Source: Morella rubra (lineage: Eukaryota > Streptophyta > Magnoliopsida > Fagales > Myricaceae). From it: DNA of 64,000 nt. A model generated the notes under the pieces. That model was not told the origin of the DNA, searched no databases, and was given only the letters and a program-made list of their open reading frames with translations. The position numbers and the translations under genes were made by a program. Positions 10,620-22,740 of this stretch are shown here, in pieces (the stretch's first letter is position 1; the number at the start of each line of letters is the position of its first letter). The stretch covers positions 2,869,127 through 2,933,126 of the forward strand of contig CM025856.1 in the NCBI GenBank assembly GCA_003952965.2, given 5' to 3'.

Positions 10620-12029
10620 CAGGTGGCGGAACCTGGAATGCAATCAAAGGGCGGTCAAACTCCTAAGGAAAAATGACCAAAACAAAAAATAATTACTACG
10701 TCATGCAAAAAAATATCTTAGATAAAAATATCAAAAATTAAGGACCAAAAACACTAAAAATATTGAAATACATGTACCGTACTATTTGCTGATACTAAGA
10801 GATGGCAATTGGATCCCACATGACTGCATATTCTAAAAATGTTGTAAGTAGTAGTCACGTTAGGAGTATTAGACGACCCTAAACTGGCTTTTTTTTTTTT
10901 TTTTTATCAAAAACTTATCCATTATCTAAACAAAACAAAACAAAACAAAAAATTCATCAATCTAATTTCATAACCTAATCACAGTTTCACAACCTAGTCC
11001 TAATCACAATTTCAATATAATGTACAATTAAATCATAATCAAAGATTCACAAAAGTCCCAATCAAATTCATAATCACAATATAAAATTCATCACATTATT
11101 CATCAAAAATTAAAATAAATTCATCACAGATTCACAAACATTTAATAATCCTAATCAAATTTTAATCAAAGATTCACAATAATCCCAATCAAATTCATAA
11201 TCACAATATCAAATTCATCACATTATTCATCAAAAATTAAAATAAATTCATCACAGATTCACAAACATTTAATAATCCTAATCAAAGATTCACAATAATC
11301 CCAATCAAATTCATAATCACAATATCAAATTCATCACATTATTCATTAAAAATTAAAATAAATTCATCACAGATTCACAAACATGAAGAATCTGTTTAAT
11401 AATCCTAATAAAATATTCACAAATTTACAATAATCCTAATCAAATTCATAATCACAATATAAAATTCATCACAATTAACAATTTAAAATTCATTACAGTT
11501 AACAATTTAATAGATTGTGAACAATCTGTTTAATCGAAACATAATCAGAGAGAGACTTGAGTTGAAACTTGAGAGAGAGTACCTGGAGGCTGGAGAGAGA
11601 AATTCCGGAAAGAGAGAAAGAGAGAGAGAGAGAGAAAGAGTTATGGTCTCTGTGTAGGAGGAGAGAGGGATTGGGACGGAGAGGCAGAGTGAGAGAGGGA
11701 AAGACTGAGAGCAGCGTTCTGTAGAGGTCCGGAGGAGGAGAGGCAGAGTGAGAGGGGAGGCTGGCATCGGGAGGTGAGGAGCAGAGTGAGAGAAGGTGGC
11801 GTCGGGGAGAAGGGGGAAAATTGAAAGGGGGGGACAAATTAAACCAGAGGGTGAAACGACGCTGTTTTAGCCTTTGCGATTTTTTTTTTTTTAAAACAAC
11901 GGGGGGCTAGCTGGGCGCTTGGGTCATTGGGGGGGGGCCTGGGCTTAATACATAAAAAAAAAAATTGAAGGATTTTTTAGGCAATGGGGGCCGGATGTGC
12001 CCTACCTCCTATACGTCATTCTGCCTCTG
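10620..12029 (-). mobile_element. Non-autonomous hAT relative nested in the solo LTR
   Basis: The left end CAGGTGGCGGAACCTGGAAT and the next 100 bases track the left end of the 2.77-kb hAT. The right end (reverse complement CAGAGGCAGAATGACG) tracks its right end. Between them are a short remnant of the transposase N-terminus region (10850-10920), an AT-rich tandem array, the purine-rich leader and a decayed palindrome. Almost the whole transposase gene is missing, giving an internal-deletion derivative of 1410 bp. I cannot see a clean 8-bp duplication: the flanks are TCACTCTC and CATTTCCA. Confidence 0.8.
11040..11500. repeat. AT-rich tandem array (about 120-bp unit) in the nested hAT
   Basis: Units contain AAATTCATCACATTATTCAT, AAATTAAAATAAATTCATCA and CAGATTCACAAACAT, then AATAATCC(T/C)AATCAAA. 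They recur near 11090, 11215 and 11332, with a partial unit near 11460. The position matches the array in the 2.77-kb hAT, but the unit sequence differs. Confidence 0.7.
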
Positions 12030-12167
12030 CATTTCCATCTCAACACCTTTAAATTCGAAAATATGATTCAACTCTATATCCAAAAATCAAAAATAGGATT
12101 AAGCCCTATCTCTTCATTTAAAATTCAAATTACTCACTTAACACCTTTTTGGGGATGTGGTATTACA

Positions 12168-12475
12168 AGAGTACTAGTCGATACATATGGTGATATATTG
12201 AAACCATAAACTAATTAACGGAAGAACTTTGTCAGAAAGCCAGTTGAGTAGGAAGTACTGATCTTTCTTAGTCCAATTGATAGATTTGAGATTTAATGTG
12301 GTAGTTTTCTTGCCTACATTCTCGAGTACCAAAGTGAGGAGGACAGCTTCAAGTGAGATCAATAAGATTTAGTAGTTCATAGTAATTTATGAAGAGTTAG
12401 TATCAACTTTGATGTCCTTTAATGAAGATGATTACATTTTTCTCATTTGATAGAAAGTGGTGGGAGGAATATTAG
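12168..12475. other. Old flanking DNA between two insertions
   Basis: About 300 bp of pre-insertion sequence between the solo LTR and the CACTA element. It includes the AGAGT duplication (12168-12172) and the TAG duplication (12473-12475). It carries the upstream half of the unrecognised minus-strand frame (12362-12173). Confidence 0.5.
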
Positions 12476-12490
12476 AAGTACAAGAAAATG

Positions 12491-12526
12491 CACTTTGGGT
12501 GTCAAAAACTTTTGTCACCCAAAGTG
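12491..12526. repeat. Hairpin next to the CACTA left terminus
   Basis: CACTTTGGGTG at the start and CACCCAAAGTG at the end form an inverted repeat around CAAAAACTTTTG. It sits immediately inside the left terminal repeat, where CACTA elements carry their transposase-binding subterminal motifs. Confidence 0.7.
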
Positions 12527-13360
12527 CATTTAATTAGTCACCAAAGGTTTTGGGTGACAAAACTAAGTTGTCACCCGGTTTGTCACCTAAAGCCTGTCAG
12601 CAAAGGTTTTAGGTGACAATTCCTGTGTTTCCTCGCTCAAAACCGTCCGAATGGGAAACTATATTGTTCGAACAGTTTTTTGCTATCTTGAAAAACTTCA
12701 AAATCGTCGTGGCCCAGTACCCTCTATTCGTTCACATGAGGAGTGCGGACGTTTGATCCAATGTGACAAAATGCATTTTGTCATGGACTATACGTGCACA
12801 TGGTAATATAAAAATGTCTGCATGTTAATATAAAATGTGCACACAGTAATATAAAGATGTATGAACCATTTTTTCATTTATGACGAAATAGTTTTTTGTC
12901 ACCTCAGAAATCATTCGAACGCGTACCCCGTTCGTGGGATGCTTAGTCTGTTAAACCCGTGGGAGCGTATGAAACATCGACGATCATACATCTATCACCC
13001 ATTCAATGGTTCGAGCGTGTTTTTTTACGTTTGAACAATTGTAATTAAGGACCGTGTGCATAGAATAATAACTCTGCGGACGGACGGACGATATTTCATA
13101 CGAAGTGTGTGGACGGATTGTTACGCGTGCGTATGTCTTGCCAACCAAATCGTATGGACGGCCTTGTTACCGTTCTAATCTCTTGTTAGTATTGAATTAA
13201 TTTAATTAAAAATAATTTAAAAATAATACAAATAGAAAGATATTCAATAATCATAATAATAATAATAAATGTCTACAAATATGTAATCATCATAAGTAAA
13301 TAAAATACATAATCGATAAGTGCTGATCAGTTAGTGAAAATACATAATCTATCTAAATTT

Positions 13361-14760
13361 TTATTTAGGCGTCGTACAGGATGTTAGTTGTCTGATGTGC
13401 TCCATCATCTGCTCACTCATTTGTTGTTCCATTAGTTGCATCCTTCCTTCTTGCTGTTCTACTAGCTTCAGTTGCTGCTCCTGCATCATCTTCTGATGCT
13501 TTTCTTCTTTCTTTCGTTGCTTCTCCTCCATCATCTGTTGATGCTCTCGCATCGTCTGCTCCATTTTTGACTGCTTGACCAGAAGCTCTTCATATTCCAT
13601 TTGTCTAGCCCTCATCTCCTCATCTCTAATCTGGCCTCCTCCAATTTTTGGGACAAATCAACGGACGATACTGAAGAAATGATCCAACAAACCATACTGA
13701 ACGGCCTAAACCTCGCACGTAACCCGCTTTCGTCCCCAACACCTCAGGAAAATCTCCACTTCTGTATGACTTTCCCTTTGACTCGTGCTGTAACTGTAAC
13801 GCCTCCATTTTTTCCTACAAAATTAGAAAAGAAGATAAAGTAGCACATATGAAACATAAACGATAACAAATGCATCATTAAATCTAACGTTACAACTTAC
13901 AAAATTTTCTTGTGCATCTTCTGATGTCCACATGCCATCCTTATTAGTATGCGTTTTTTTATAAACAACACAGCATTAATCTGATCAGATTTGGATTTTC
14001 TGTATACCAAAAGAAATATCTAACGTGCATATTAAAATATAAGTCATTTATTTAAGTAATATCTTTAAAAAATATAAATTTATTACTTACTAACAACACT
14101 CTCGTGTTGGAAGGATTCGCTCCCAATGTGTGTACAATCTTCAGCTTAGCTCTATTCTCCTGCTTGATTGCACTCCTCCTCTGCATTGTATATTTACAGT
14201 TGTTACGACAATTAATAATAAACTAAAATAAACGTTTAAGATGAAATAAATTTTTTTTTTATCTTCGCTCGCAAATAAATTATAGACACGAGTTCATTCT
14301 TCTTTGTTTATCTCGAGATACCTCTTCTTTGGAATTAAACACCAAGTAATGCTGGAACATTCTATTTCTGTGCGTCCTGTACGCTGTGTTCATCGTAGAC
14401 GTCACAGTGAAACGATCCTCGGTCATAATCTAGTTGGAAGTCATCCTTAACATATATAACAGTTAGTGTATAAAAGTTTGCACAATTAAAATTTAATAAA
14501 TTATACTTACCAACACTCGGTTCATCACATATGATTTAACCCCATCGGGGACCTCCTTCCACTTAGTCTCAAATGGGACATATGTTCGAACGAGCGCACC
14601 AATATGACTTGAGAGCATTGAGGATGCCTTGTCATCCACCCATATGTCCATCAGGGATATGGACAGTCAGCTTTCTTCCGTACGAGCCTTGAGTAATGCA
14701 ATCCCGCGCGTACTACCCCTTCAGTACTTGATCCTGGACATCGCTACAAATGAAGAATAA
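13361..14760 (-). pseudogene. CACTA Transposase_24-like protein with coiled-coil tail, broken
   Basis: On the minus strand, 14650-14400 reads SSHIGALVRTYVPFETKWKE, then VPDGVKSYVMNRVLDDFQLDY and DRGSFHCDV, a conserved block of the Transposase_24 (Ptta/En/Spm) family. The segment 13615-13361 is a glutamine/methionine/glutamate-rich coiled coil (MEQTMREHQQMMEEKQRKKE) that forms the usual C-terminal tail. Stops and intron-like AT-rich gaps separate the pieces. The family's role in CACTA mobility is usually taken as an accessory protein binding subterminal repeats. It lies downstream of the TNP2 remnant on the same strand. Confidence 0.65.
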
Positions 14761-15179
14761 TAAATTTAAAAATCAGTTAGCATAGAAATTTAAAAGTCAT
14801 AATATTTAATCAAAATCGACGGGGTAAGATACTTACACGCACAACTACTTTGGGTGCCTACTGGACTGCTATGGTAGGGACGGTAATTCGTTGTATCTCT
14901 AAGTGAAGGACCCGACGCTGCTAGTGTACTGGGAGTACTCTCAGCTTGAACCTATAAATTGTACCGAAGACGTTTTCCTCTCGCTGGCATGACGTTGTCA
15001 TGTGACCAAATAAATAAATATTAGAAAAAAAACACAGTGAATTATGTTACTTAAAATGAATATAAAATACAAACGTAAAGTAAATTGAAACGATAATGTT
15101 ACTTTAGTCCTCGGAGTCATATTCTTCAGAATCACTACAATCATTAGTGAACAAGTCCAAGGAATCATCGCTTTCTTTT

Positions 15180-17000
15180 ATTTCACGCTATTGTGGACCA
15201 CTCTCATTGGTTACCGGCACATAAGCCTCGACATCATTTCTAGTCAACGAGATCATGTCAAAGGAGATAAAGTCCACAAAAAGCTCAATAGACTCATTCT
15301 CCTGGCATGCTTCACGGTTCGACGGTCCTTCTCCATCTTCACTAGCTTCCCTCAATATGTGGAATATCATACTGTTTCTAGGGGTAATCTTTTGAACATC
15401 TTCCAGTGACCGCCCAATTTCATATCATTAATATAAAACACTTGATTCCAGACGCTAGCACGAATGGGTCGTCTTTGTACTACTTTTGGGATGTGTTAAT
15501 ACTAATAAACTGACTACTTTTATCAAAACCTAAGTTTTGAGTACTTAAGTAAAACTAGTCACATTTGAGTAAATAAACCAAATTTCGGCGCAAATAATGC
15601 AATGAGTAAATTTCTAAGACTTGGCCATAAAAATCAATGTCTTCCTAGCATGGTCCCCCAGAATAACCACGCCATTATTCTGAGTACTACGAAACTGTTC
15701 ACAAAGGACCGTGTGAAACCTAACTCCATTCACTATACACCCAAAATAACAAAGTGCCTGTTGATCTAGACCGGATGCTAATGCATACAAATCATCTGAC
15801 ATCGAGCCTGAATTTTCATTGCACATAGTTTGAATCTAAAATAATAAACATGTGTTAATGAGAATAAATAAAAAAGATTAATAAAAATGGAACATATAAT
15901 AGAGACAAAATTAAATAAATACCCGATTTTTAAACCATAACGAAATCCTTCTTCGTGCCTCCTATCAACATTTATTGCCGATTGTCTCCTCATCTCTTCC
16001 AAGTGCTCACTATAAACAAATAAGATATTTTATAATAAAATAAAATATCATGAACTGATAAGTGTTTAAATGAGCAATGATGGTAATATGCTCTTACTCT
16101 ATATGTTGGCTGATTTCCAAACAGTTGTTGAGTACGTACCATTGCACTTTTGTAAATTTCTTTATGTCCAAATCGTGACCCCTACTAGCTCCTTGCGGGC
16201 GAACATTTTGAGTGAATACAACACTTTATGAGGAACATTTAATTTGCTATTCTGACTATACTTCCACCTCGATGCCCCACACATCGGACACTTTTGTAAC
16301 TCACTAAGCTCATTCCAAAATAGCTAAATCTCAAATTGTTTCTTAACTTTTTTGCTTCATAATAAGATTTAGGAAGTACCTCCCACTCGGCAGTGCATCT
16401 CTTACCAACTCCGACACATCTTCAAATGCCTTTACAGTCAAATTATTCTCCGACTTCACATGAAGTAACCTAACAACGAAGGACAAGTTCGAGTACTTCT
16501 TACACCCAGGATACAACTCTCACTCATCATTCGCCCATAACTTGGGATACGCAAAAAACACTTTTCTAGAACCCGATTCATTTGTTTCAGGACCAGCTAT
16601 ATTTTGACTAACATTCCCATCAACCCATGCTCCCGCCTCAAAATCTTCTAACATGTCTCTTATATTATCGTTTATGTTTCCTTAGAATCATCACTGCTTG
16701 GCTTAGGTTCTAAAGTCACTATCGGTTAGAAGGTTCTAAAATTGATTCTCCATGAAATACCCAATGAGTGTAACTCTGGTCAAACCTAATTATGAACAAA
16801 TGATCCTCCATCTCGTCTACACGTTGGAACAACACATTCTTACATCTCTTACATGGACATCTTATAAGTCCACGATTATCTTCATAACTACGGGCAACAC
16901 TCATAAAATTATGAACACCATCACTATATTTCACACTTTTGAGTCTATCAGCCTCATAAATCCAGTTTTTATTGTTCCTTCAAAGACGAAAATACAAACA
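15180..17000 (-). pseudogene. TNP2-like CACTA transposase, internally deleted
   Basis: Reading leftwards: a transposase-associated domain (YSDGVHNFMSVARSYEDNRG, LIRCPCKRCKN, 16990-16719); a TNP2 piece at about 16540-16390 (ELYPGCKKYSNLSFVVRLLH, SENNLTVKAFEDVSEL); a DUF4218/4216 junction at 16200-15610 (HDLDIKKFTKVQWYVLNNC, then YFGCIVNGVRFHTV and QNNGVVILGDHA); and an acidic tail at 15409-15188. The central catalytic region is missing between the second and third pieces, and several stops are present. TNP2-type proteins cut CACTA ends; this copy cannot. Confidence 0.75.
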
Positions 17001-17039
17001 ATGATGAGATTCATACTTAACTCTAATTTCTTCGGGTGA

Positions 17040-18690
17040 TAGTTCTATCCCATTCAAGTTTACAATATCACGTACTGCACGTAATTGACCCGACCATTGT
17101 GACCAATGCTTTAGAAATTTCGACAGCATTTTCTCTCAGTCTCTAGATACACGCCTACAACATTGAGCATAAACACCACCATTGAAGGCGAGTGATAAGC
17201 TCAATGCTGAATGTGTATCCGAAGGACAAAAGGAGATTTGCATCGAAATTTCTAAACACATATGTCACAATAGCAATACAATTACGCACATTATGGATAT
17301 TGTAAACTCAAACTGTCCATAACGTGAACAATTCAAGAATTACATCGAGTTCGTTATATAAACTCAGCGTAATTCTTAAACGGGGCTAAGACTACTAAAT
17401 TAATGCATGAAACATAATAGCAAAAACTATTCGGACGAGTGAGAACCGTCCGAACCATACATATGAATGTTCGAATGCTTTAGCAATGCGTCCAAACGAA
17501 ACAAGAGCGTTCGTCCATACTGTGATTGTCAAAGATGTGTTCTTCTATGAACAGACAAAAAATAACGTATAAATCATCTCAAAATCAACCCAAATCGCAA
17601 ACACTTCAATATAAACATATTACAACTAAGCTCAAACTCCATAGCCATCATTTTAGAACCTAGAAATTTGAAAAACACATGCTTTGATATACTACAATCT
17701 ATACTTTTTATCCTAAAATCAATAAAATTTTAAACCCACTAGCCTTAAATGCAATCTAATGGGAAATCTTTCTCGAGTTGCTCCTTCCAATCCATTTTCA
17801 GTAAGATTGAACGCCCAAAATTAGCTCCTGACTTATCTTCCTCAAATCTCAAAATTTCAATATTTTGCCTGTTACTTCACGCTGTCTGTGGTTTCCCCTC
17901 TTTTATCTGCACAAATCTCGTTCGAATGCTCTTAAGTATGTGCAGATGCCTACGTGTCTAATTTTTCAAGAGAATTCATTGCCGCCTAAAATTTTAGACC
18001 GTTCGCACTAATACAGAGGCGTCAAAACAATTTCTAATAGTTGACGACACCGTTTTGCATCCACAAATGACAGCGTTTCTACATATACATGGAAGCAAAT
18101 GACTATTCACGACTCTATCCAAATGTAAAATAACTACGTCTGCACGAAGAACAATCTCGACGACATTATTTTCCATCCAACCGGACAATGTATCTTCGTT
18201 TACTTGCAAACAATTCATGCCTCACATCACCATTCGGACATCGTTTTGTCAAGTTTATTTTATAAAATACGACATCGTTTGACTTCACAGTAAACCATCT
18301 GGATGCTTATGTAGTCATTCGAACGGTTTTTAACGACCTAATTTTTTTTTATAACTCATACCATTCAATTTATTACTAATTTTTAAATTATCCAAGTGTG
18401 TTAATAAAAAATATAAACCTAAGTGTGTCCGTTAAAAATATATTAGTCACAAATATAAACTCAATTAGTGTGTTAATAACATAAATTACTCTATGTGTGT
18501 TAGATAATAGTTTTGAAGTTCGAAGTTTGAAAGAGTATAACAAAATGAGAAACACAACATAAGATAACATGTTTAACTAATGATGAATAAATAGAAATAC
18601 ACATATAATAACCATAAATATCCATGTCCAAAATATAAACCAAATATACGACTATATCAAATGCCTTAAAAATATAATATAAATAAAAAA
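17040..18690. other. CACTA internal sequence, no intact gene
   Basis: AT-rich DNA with scattered GTTCGGACGG/CCGTCCGAA-like words (17433-17515, 18230-18320) also found at both CACTA ends. The small ORFs here have no recognisable domain. Confidence 0.45.
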
Positions 18691-20450
18691 ATAAACTATT
18701 GCTCCTCAGGCATGATTTGTAGAACAACATATACTTTCTTCATATGCTCCTCCATCTTCCCAACCCACCTTGTGAGGGCCTGTAACTGTCCCACAGGTGA
18801 GACATTCTTCATATTAGACCAAACTGCCTCAGCTGGGAGTCCAGTTGGCCAACGGTAGTCTCTAGACCTTGAGCCGATTGATATCATTGAGCACTTGCTG
18901 GGTGAGCTGCATCTCCGCTAGCACAGTCGAACTCAACTATTCCTTCAGATCCGCCAAAAAGTGACTTGCCTAACTTGGTCGCTCCCCCTGAACTCCCTAG
19001 GTTGAGCTCTAACTGGGATCCTAGTCCTCAGTTCGGAGAGGTTGCCCCCCATGTCTACCAATAGCTGATCACACGACATAAACTCGACGTGTCTGGGCCA
19101 TAAAACGCAAGAAGGTAGTCTTGTTGATAGAGCCAAATGGATATCCCTTCAGCTTGTCAGCGCCCTTAGGTATGGCGTGGAGGAACTGCATCAGTAGAGC
19201 TCCGTACAACGGAAAATCCATATAATGTGATATGTCATTCGCACGGAAGGTCATGAATATATATCCAGCCAGATCAAATGGTGCCCCCTGTCCAACCTAC
19301 AACATCAACTTGGCTTGGTGAAAATGCAACATATGTTGTGTGTTTCTTCGGGTCCATGCAGTAGGATATAAACTGTCTGGACAGTAGTCTATTGACTTTG
19401 TGTGACGTGGAATGACATGTTTGTCTGAATAAACGTCACGTCACGTCACGTCCGGACGTGCTGATACGCGTGTGGATGGTTACAACTGTTTTCAATCGTC
19501 GTCCTCATTAAACGCGCGTAAGCCATTAGACTGTTATGTAGACGTCCAGAAGGTGTTCAGGACATCCTGACGCATTTTAAAATAATTTTTAATGGTGACC
19601 GTCGTCCGCATTAAACACGTGTATGCCACGCGGAGGTTTCTATACCGTTCGTTGATGTTTGATGTTACGCGTCCGAACGTGTTGTTACACCGTGCGGAAG
19701 CGTACCAGATTAGTTCAACATTACTTAATTCATTAATTGATTAATGATCCAATTTAATTAATTTAATTCACCCAATTTAATTTATTTAAATAATTTAACA
19801 AGCCAAATGTAATTCACTATAAAATTTTAACTTAACCAAATTATTTTGCACTGCATTTTGACTACATAAATCATACATATAGTTAAACATACTTTTGTAC
19901 TAAATGTTCGTTATAACTAATTATACTAACTGTTCGGTTAACTTAGCACTCGTGTAATAAATCAAAACTAATGAAAAATCATAATTAATATAAAGTATCA
20001 AAGATAAAAATACCAAATGAAAAACTTAAATATAAAGTATAGTATAAGCTGAAGACTAACAACACATAAGTAAATAATAGCGAAAAAATATAAGCCGGAG
20101 ATTAGTTTGAATCACAAGCGGGAGACTAACAAAGCATCAGTCAGAGACTAGTCTCAATCACGACGACAAGCTTGCTCGTCGAGATCTTGTCAAGGGCGTC
20201 ACAAACATGCTCCAATTGCTCCTCCATAATATTCACCCATTTGAGGAGCGTCCGTAGCTGTATCGGACTAGTACTGAGAGATTGGTACAATTGAGACACG
20301 TGTTTTGTCATGGAAGTCCGTTCCTGACCCCTCTTTGTTAGAGCACAATTATTCTCCAGAGTGGTCAAGCGGGTATGGAGACCCATGCACAACGCAAGCA
20401 TTGGCACCACCACCATTCGGACACTCTCCCTCAGCTCTACTATCATAGCG
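18690..20450 (-). pseudogene. CACTA accessory ORF remnants, two related blocks
   Basis: Minus-strand segments 20446-20141 (ending QLRTLLKWVNIMEEQLEHVC) and 18887-18696 (ALTRWVGKMEEHMKKVYVV) share a WVxxMEExxxxV helix pattern near their ends. Segment 19254-19069 (SHYMDFPLYGALLMQFLHAI, PKGADKLKGYPFG) precedes the second block and resembles the plant transposon proteins found as extra ORFs in large elements. Stops separate them. The product and role are unknown. The blocks could be tandem duplicates of one gene. Confidence 0.4.
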
Positions 20451-20922
20451 TCCGCCCAAGCTGGCCCTCTATCTATGGGCCGGCCTTGGTGATACTTTTC
20501 TCTGACCGATCCATTGCCAACCTAACAAAAACCGTCCGAACGTAAGCAAAAATCCCTTGTATGGAAACAAACGATGACATTTCCTATTACAATGCATCCA
20601 AACGAAGTTTAACCCGTTCGGACAGTCTAGATGAAGCGTCTGAATGGTGCTTTGATGAACACAAAGGAAACAATCTTATTATCCACCAAAAAGTAATAAA
20701 ATTGCATGAAATTGAAAAACAAAGGCACGAAAAAGGTATTACATGAAGTTATAAGTATAGATCTCGAACCAACGACCAAATATGGTGAAAATGTTTGAGA
20801 GAAAAGTTTGATAGAAAAGTTTGATAGAAAAGATAGTGTAAATGTAATTTTGACAAAGGCTTGCAGGTTTTATGTTACAAGATACGCGTTCGCACAGTTG
20901 CAACAGGCGTTCGGATGGTTTT

Positions 20923-21881
20923 TGTGAGTCCAAATATTAACCCAAGATGGGGTGAATTAAGTTTATCAAAAACTTAGCCTTTTTTGAGAAAAAAACAGAT
21001 TTGAAAAATATTTAATGCTATAGCCAATGATAAACAATAAATAATAGCAATAATGTAAAAAGTATGGAAGAGAGATAACACCACTATTTTTAGGTGGTTC
21101 GGCCAAGACTTGCCTACATTCACCCCCAAGGCTATTGCCTTCCTTGGGCTTCTCCACTATAATCCAATAGTGTCTACAACTTAGTTTCGGGTGCTAAGTG
21201 ACCGTTACAAGAGTTTTCACTAACTCACTCTTCAACTCGTACACAAATCTCAAAATCTATGAGATTTCTTCTATCCTCACGGGTAGGCCCAAGTGTATCC
21301 CACACTTAAAAGGTTTTCAAAGTTTAATGCTAGGAATGAATAGACAATAACTCTCAAAACCAAATCAGCAAAATAAAGCTCAATAAATGGCTACAAGACA
21401 AGATCTGATGATGATGACAGCAATGACAGACCAGATTTGTTGGAAAACATGCAGCCCCTGTCTTTTCTAATTTTCTCTCACTTTTTGAAGGCTAGGTCAG
21501 GATTGATGATGTAGAGAGGCAAATGGTGTGCAAAAGATATCTTTTCTTTCTCCATAAGATTCCCTTTATAGAAATTCAGCTTTGGGGAGTCTTGAGGGCT
21601 TTTTTGAAATGTTGGAGGGGTGCACTAAGGGCCATAACGTCTTGATTCACGTCCTAAGTTATTTTTTTTAAAATAGAGTTCCTGCAAGAAGTTTCGACAC
21701 ATACATGTCTATGTGTCGACACCTTTATCAAGTCTGGAACTAACTCGCAGGTGCCTGTGCATGTGTCGACACTTTGCATCCCATGTGTTGACACCATCAA
21801 AATGACATTCTAGCAGCAGTGCTATGTGTCAACACCATGTCAATCATGTGTCGACACCATCTTAGTAGATAGAGTTATTCA
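20923..21881 (-). repeat. 3' LTR of the Copia element (truncated, chimeric)
   Basis: Aligns with 29610-30804 of the 5' LTR, including the shared landmarks GGTGGTTCGGCCAAGA, ACGGGTAGGCCCAAGTGTAT and the clustered TGTGTCGACAC words near its right side. The segment matching 30805-31059, the outer end of the LTR, is missing. Instead 21885-22235 matches CACTA DNA at 31124-31474. Confidence 0.8.
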
Positions 21882-21884
21882 GTA

Positions 21885-22235
21885 CTTTTTAAAAATCTTC
21901 GAGAACTTACATCCATTTGGATGGTTTGTTGCGGTTCGGATGGTTTCGACACCTCTTGTGAAGTATTGCAACATGGAACCACACAATTCGTTGAAGAAGC
22001 ATTCATACCTGCACAGAATTCTTTTTAGCATCCGGACGCATTATTTTTTTGCATTGGAACACTCGTGTATATGTTCGGACGGTGTTGAGTATTCATGAAG
22101 ATTTTTAGTACGTCACTATGTGCTGACGATCATTATTCGTTAGGTCAAGTTTGTTCGGATGTTACCAGAACAACATCTGGACAGATTTGACAAATTTGTG
22201 ATGATTCTAATCATCACTCAGTTACGACGATTTGG
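21885..22235. repeat. Duplicated CACTA segment inside the Copia element
   Basis: This stretch is a diverged direct copy of 31124-31474, which lies outside the Copia element in CACTA flank DNA. Shared words include TTGAAGAAGCATTCATACCTG-like text, GTTGAGTATTCATGA and GATGATTCTAATC. It sits between the truncated 3' LTR and the spacer before the polypurine tract. Confidence 0.8.
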
Positions 22236-22716
22236 AGGTTTTTAAAGATGACAAATTCCTTTTTAAAGATCTTTACAATGAAAACAAAAAGCTCCCCTGA
22301 GAACAAGTGGAGGTTTTTCAAAATAGTTATTGCAAAGTGCTTTAGATTTTTAGAAAATTTTGCAAGAGTCTCTTTGTATTTAGAGGTTTCCAAAAATTTT
22401 AAACCTATTAGAAACACTTCTATATTATCCTCCAAACTTCTCAAACTCTATAATATGATTTCAGATCACAAACACTTCAATATTCTTGAAATAAACAGGA
22501 GTTTTAATCAATGAAGATGCTTTGCAAATGAGAGAGAGTATTATAATAAATAAGATACCATTTTTAATCAGAGTTAAGTAAGGATAGAACGAATTAACAC
22601 AAACTCATCCATAAGAAGTAATCGTATATCCATCAAAGTCAAGCAATTACAAAGATATATGAAAAATGCAATGAAATGTTTCTCAAAGTCTAAGAGTTTG
22701 CAATATTACATATTAC

Positions 22717-22740
22717 TTCTCCCCCTTTGACATCATCAAA
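22717..22740 (-). other. Polypurine tract of the Copia element
   Basis: On the minus strand, GATGTCAAAGGGGGAGAAG, the purine run typical of the 3' side of SIRE/Tork-type plant Copia elements, where it primes plus-strand synthesis. About 480 bp lie between it and the rearranged 3' LTR side, so it may be the upstream member of several tracts. Confidence 0.6.

Larger units (their letters stand above)
9493..12167 (+). mobile_element. Solo LTR with 5-bp TSD, itself interrupted by a hAT element
   Basis: It begins TGTAACGCCCTGGGCCC and ends GGGGATGTGGTATTACA, so TG...CA ends, and is flanked by a perfect 5-bp duplication AGAGT (9488-9492 and 12168-12172). No primer-binding site, polypurine tract or coding region lies inside, so it is a solo LTR left by LTR-LTR recombination. 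Without the nested hAT (10620-12029) it is about 1265 bp. Internal phrases (GTGAGCTATAACTAGCTCAG, and GGTCACACAGACC-like repeats) recur at 63520-63790. The terminal words resemble Ty3-type plant LTRs, but the superfamily cannot be proven without an internal region. Confidence 0.85.

Noticed and set aside
11499..11837. Ser/Leu-rich ORFs in the nested hAT
   Set aside because: Same purine-rich leader composition, no domain.
12611..12620. Left CACTA end placed at the CACTTTGGG word (12491)
   Set aside because: That word starts a hairpin inside the element; the TAG duplication and partial terminal match put the end at 12476.
13361..13615. Stand-alone coiled-coil gene
   Set aside because: It is the C-terminal tail of the CACTA Transposase_24-like remnant, not a host gene.
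22717..22740. Polypurine tract as proof that the 3' LTR ends at 22716
   Set aside because: The 480 bp to its left do not match the 5' LTR; only 20923-21881 aligns, so the LTR boundary there was not called.
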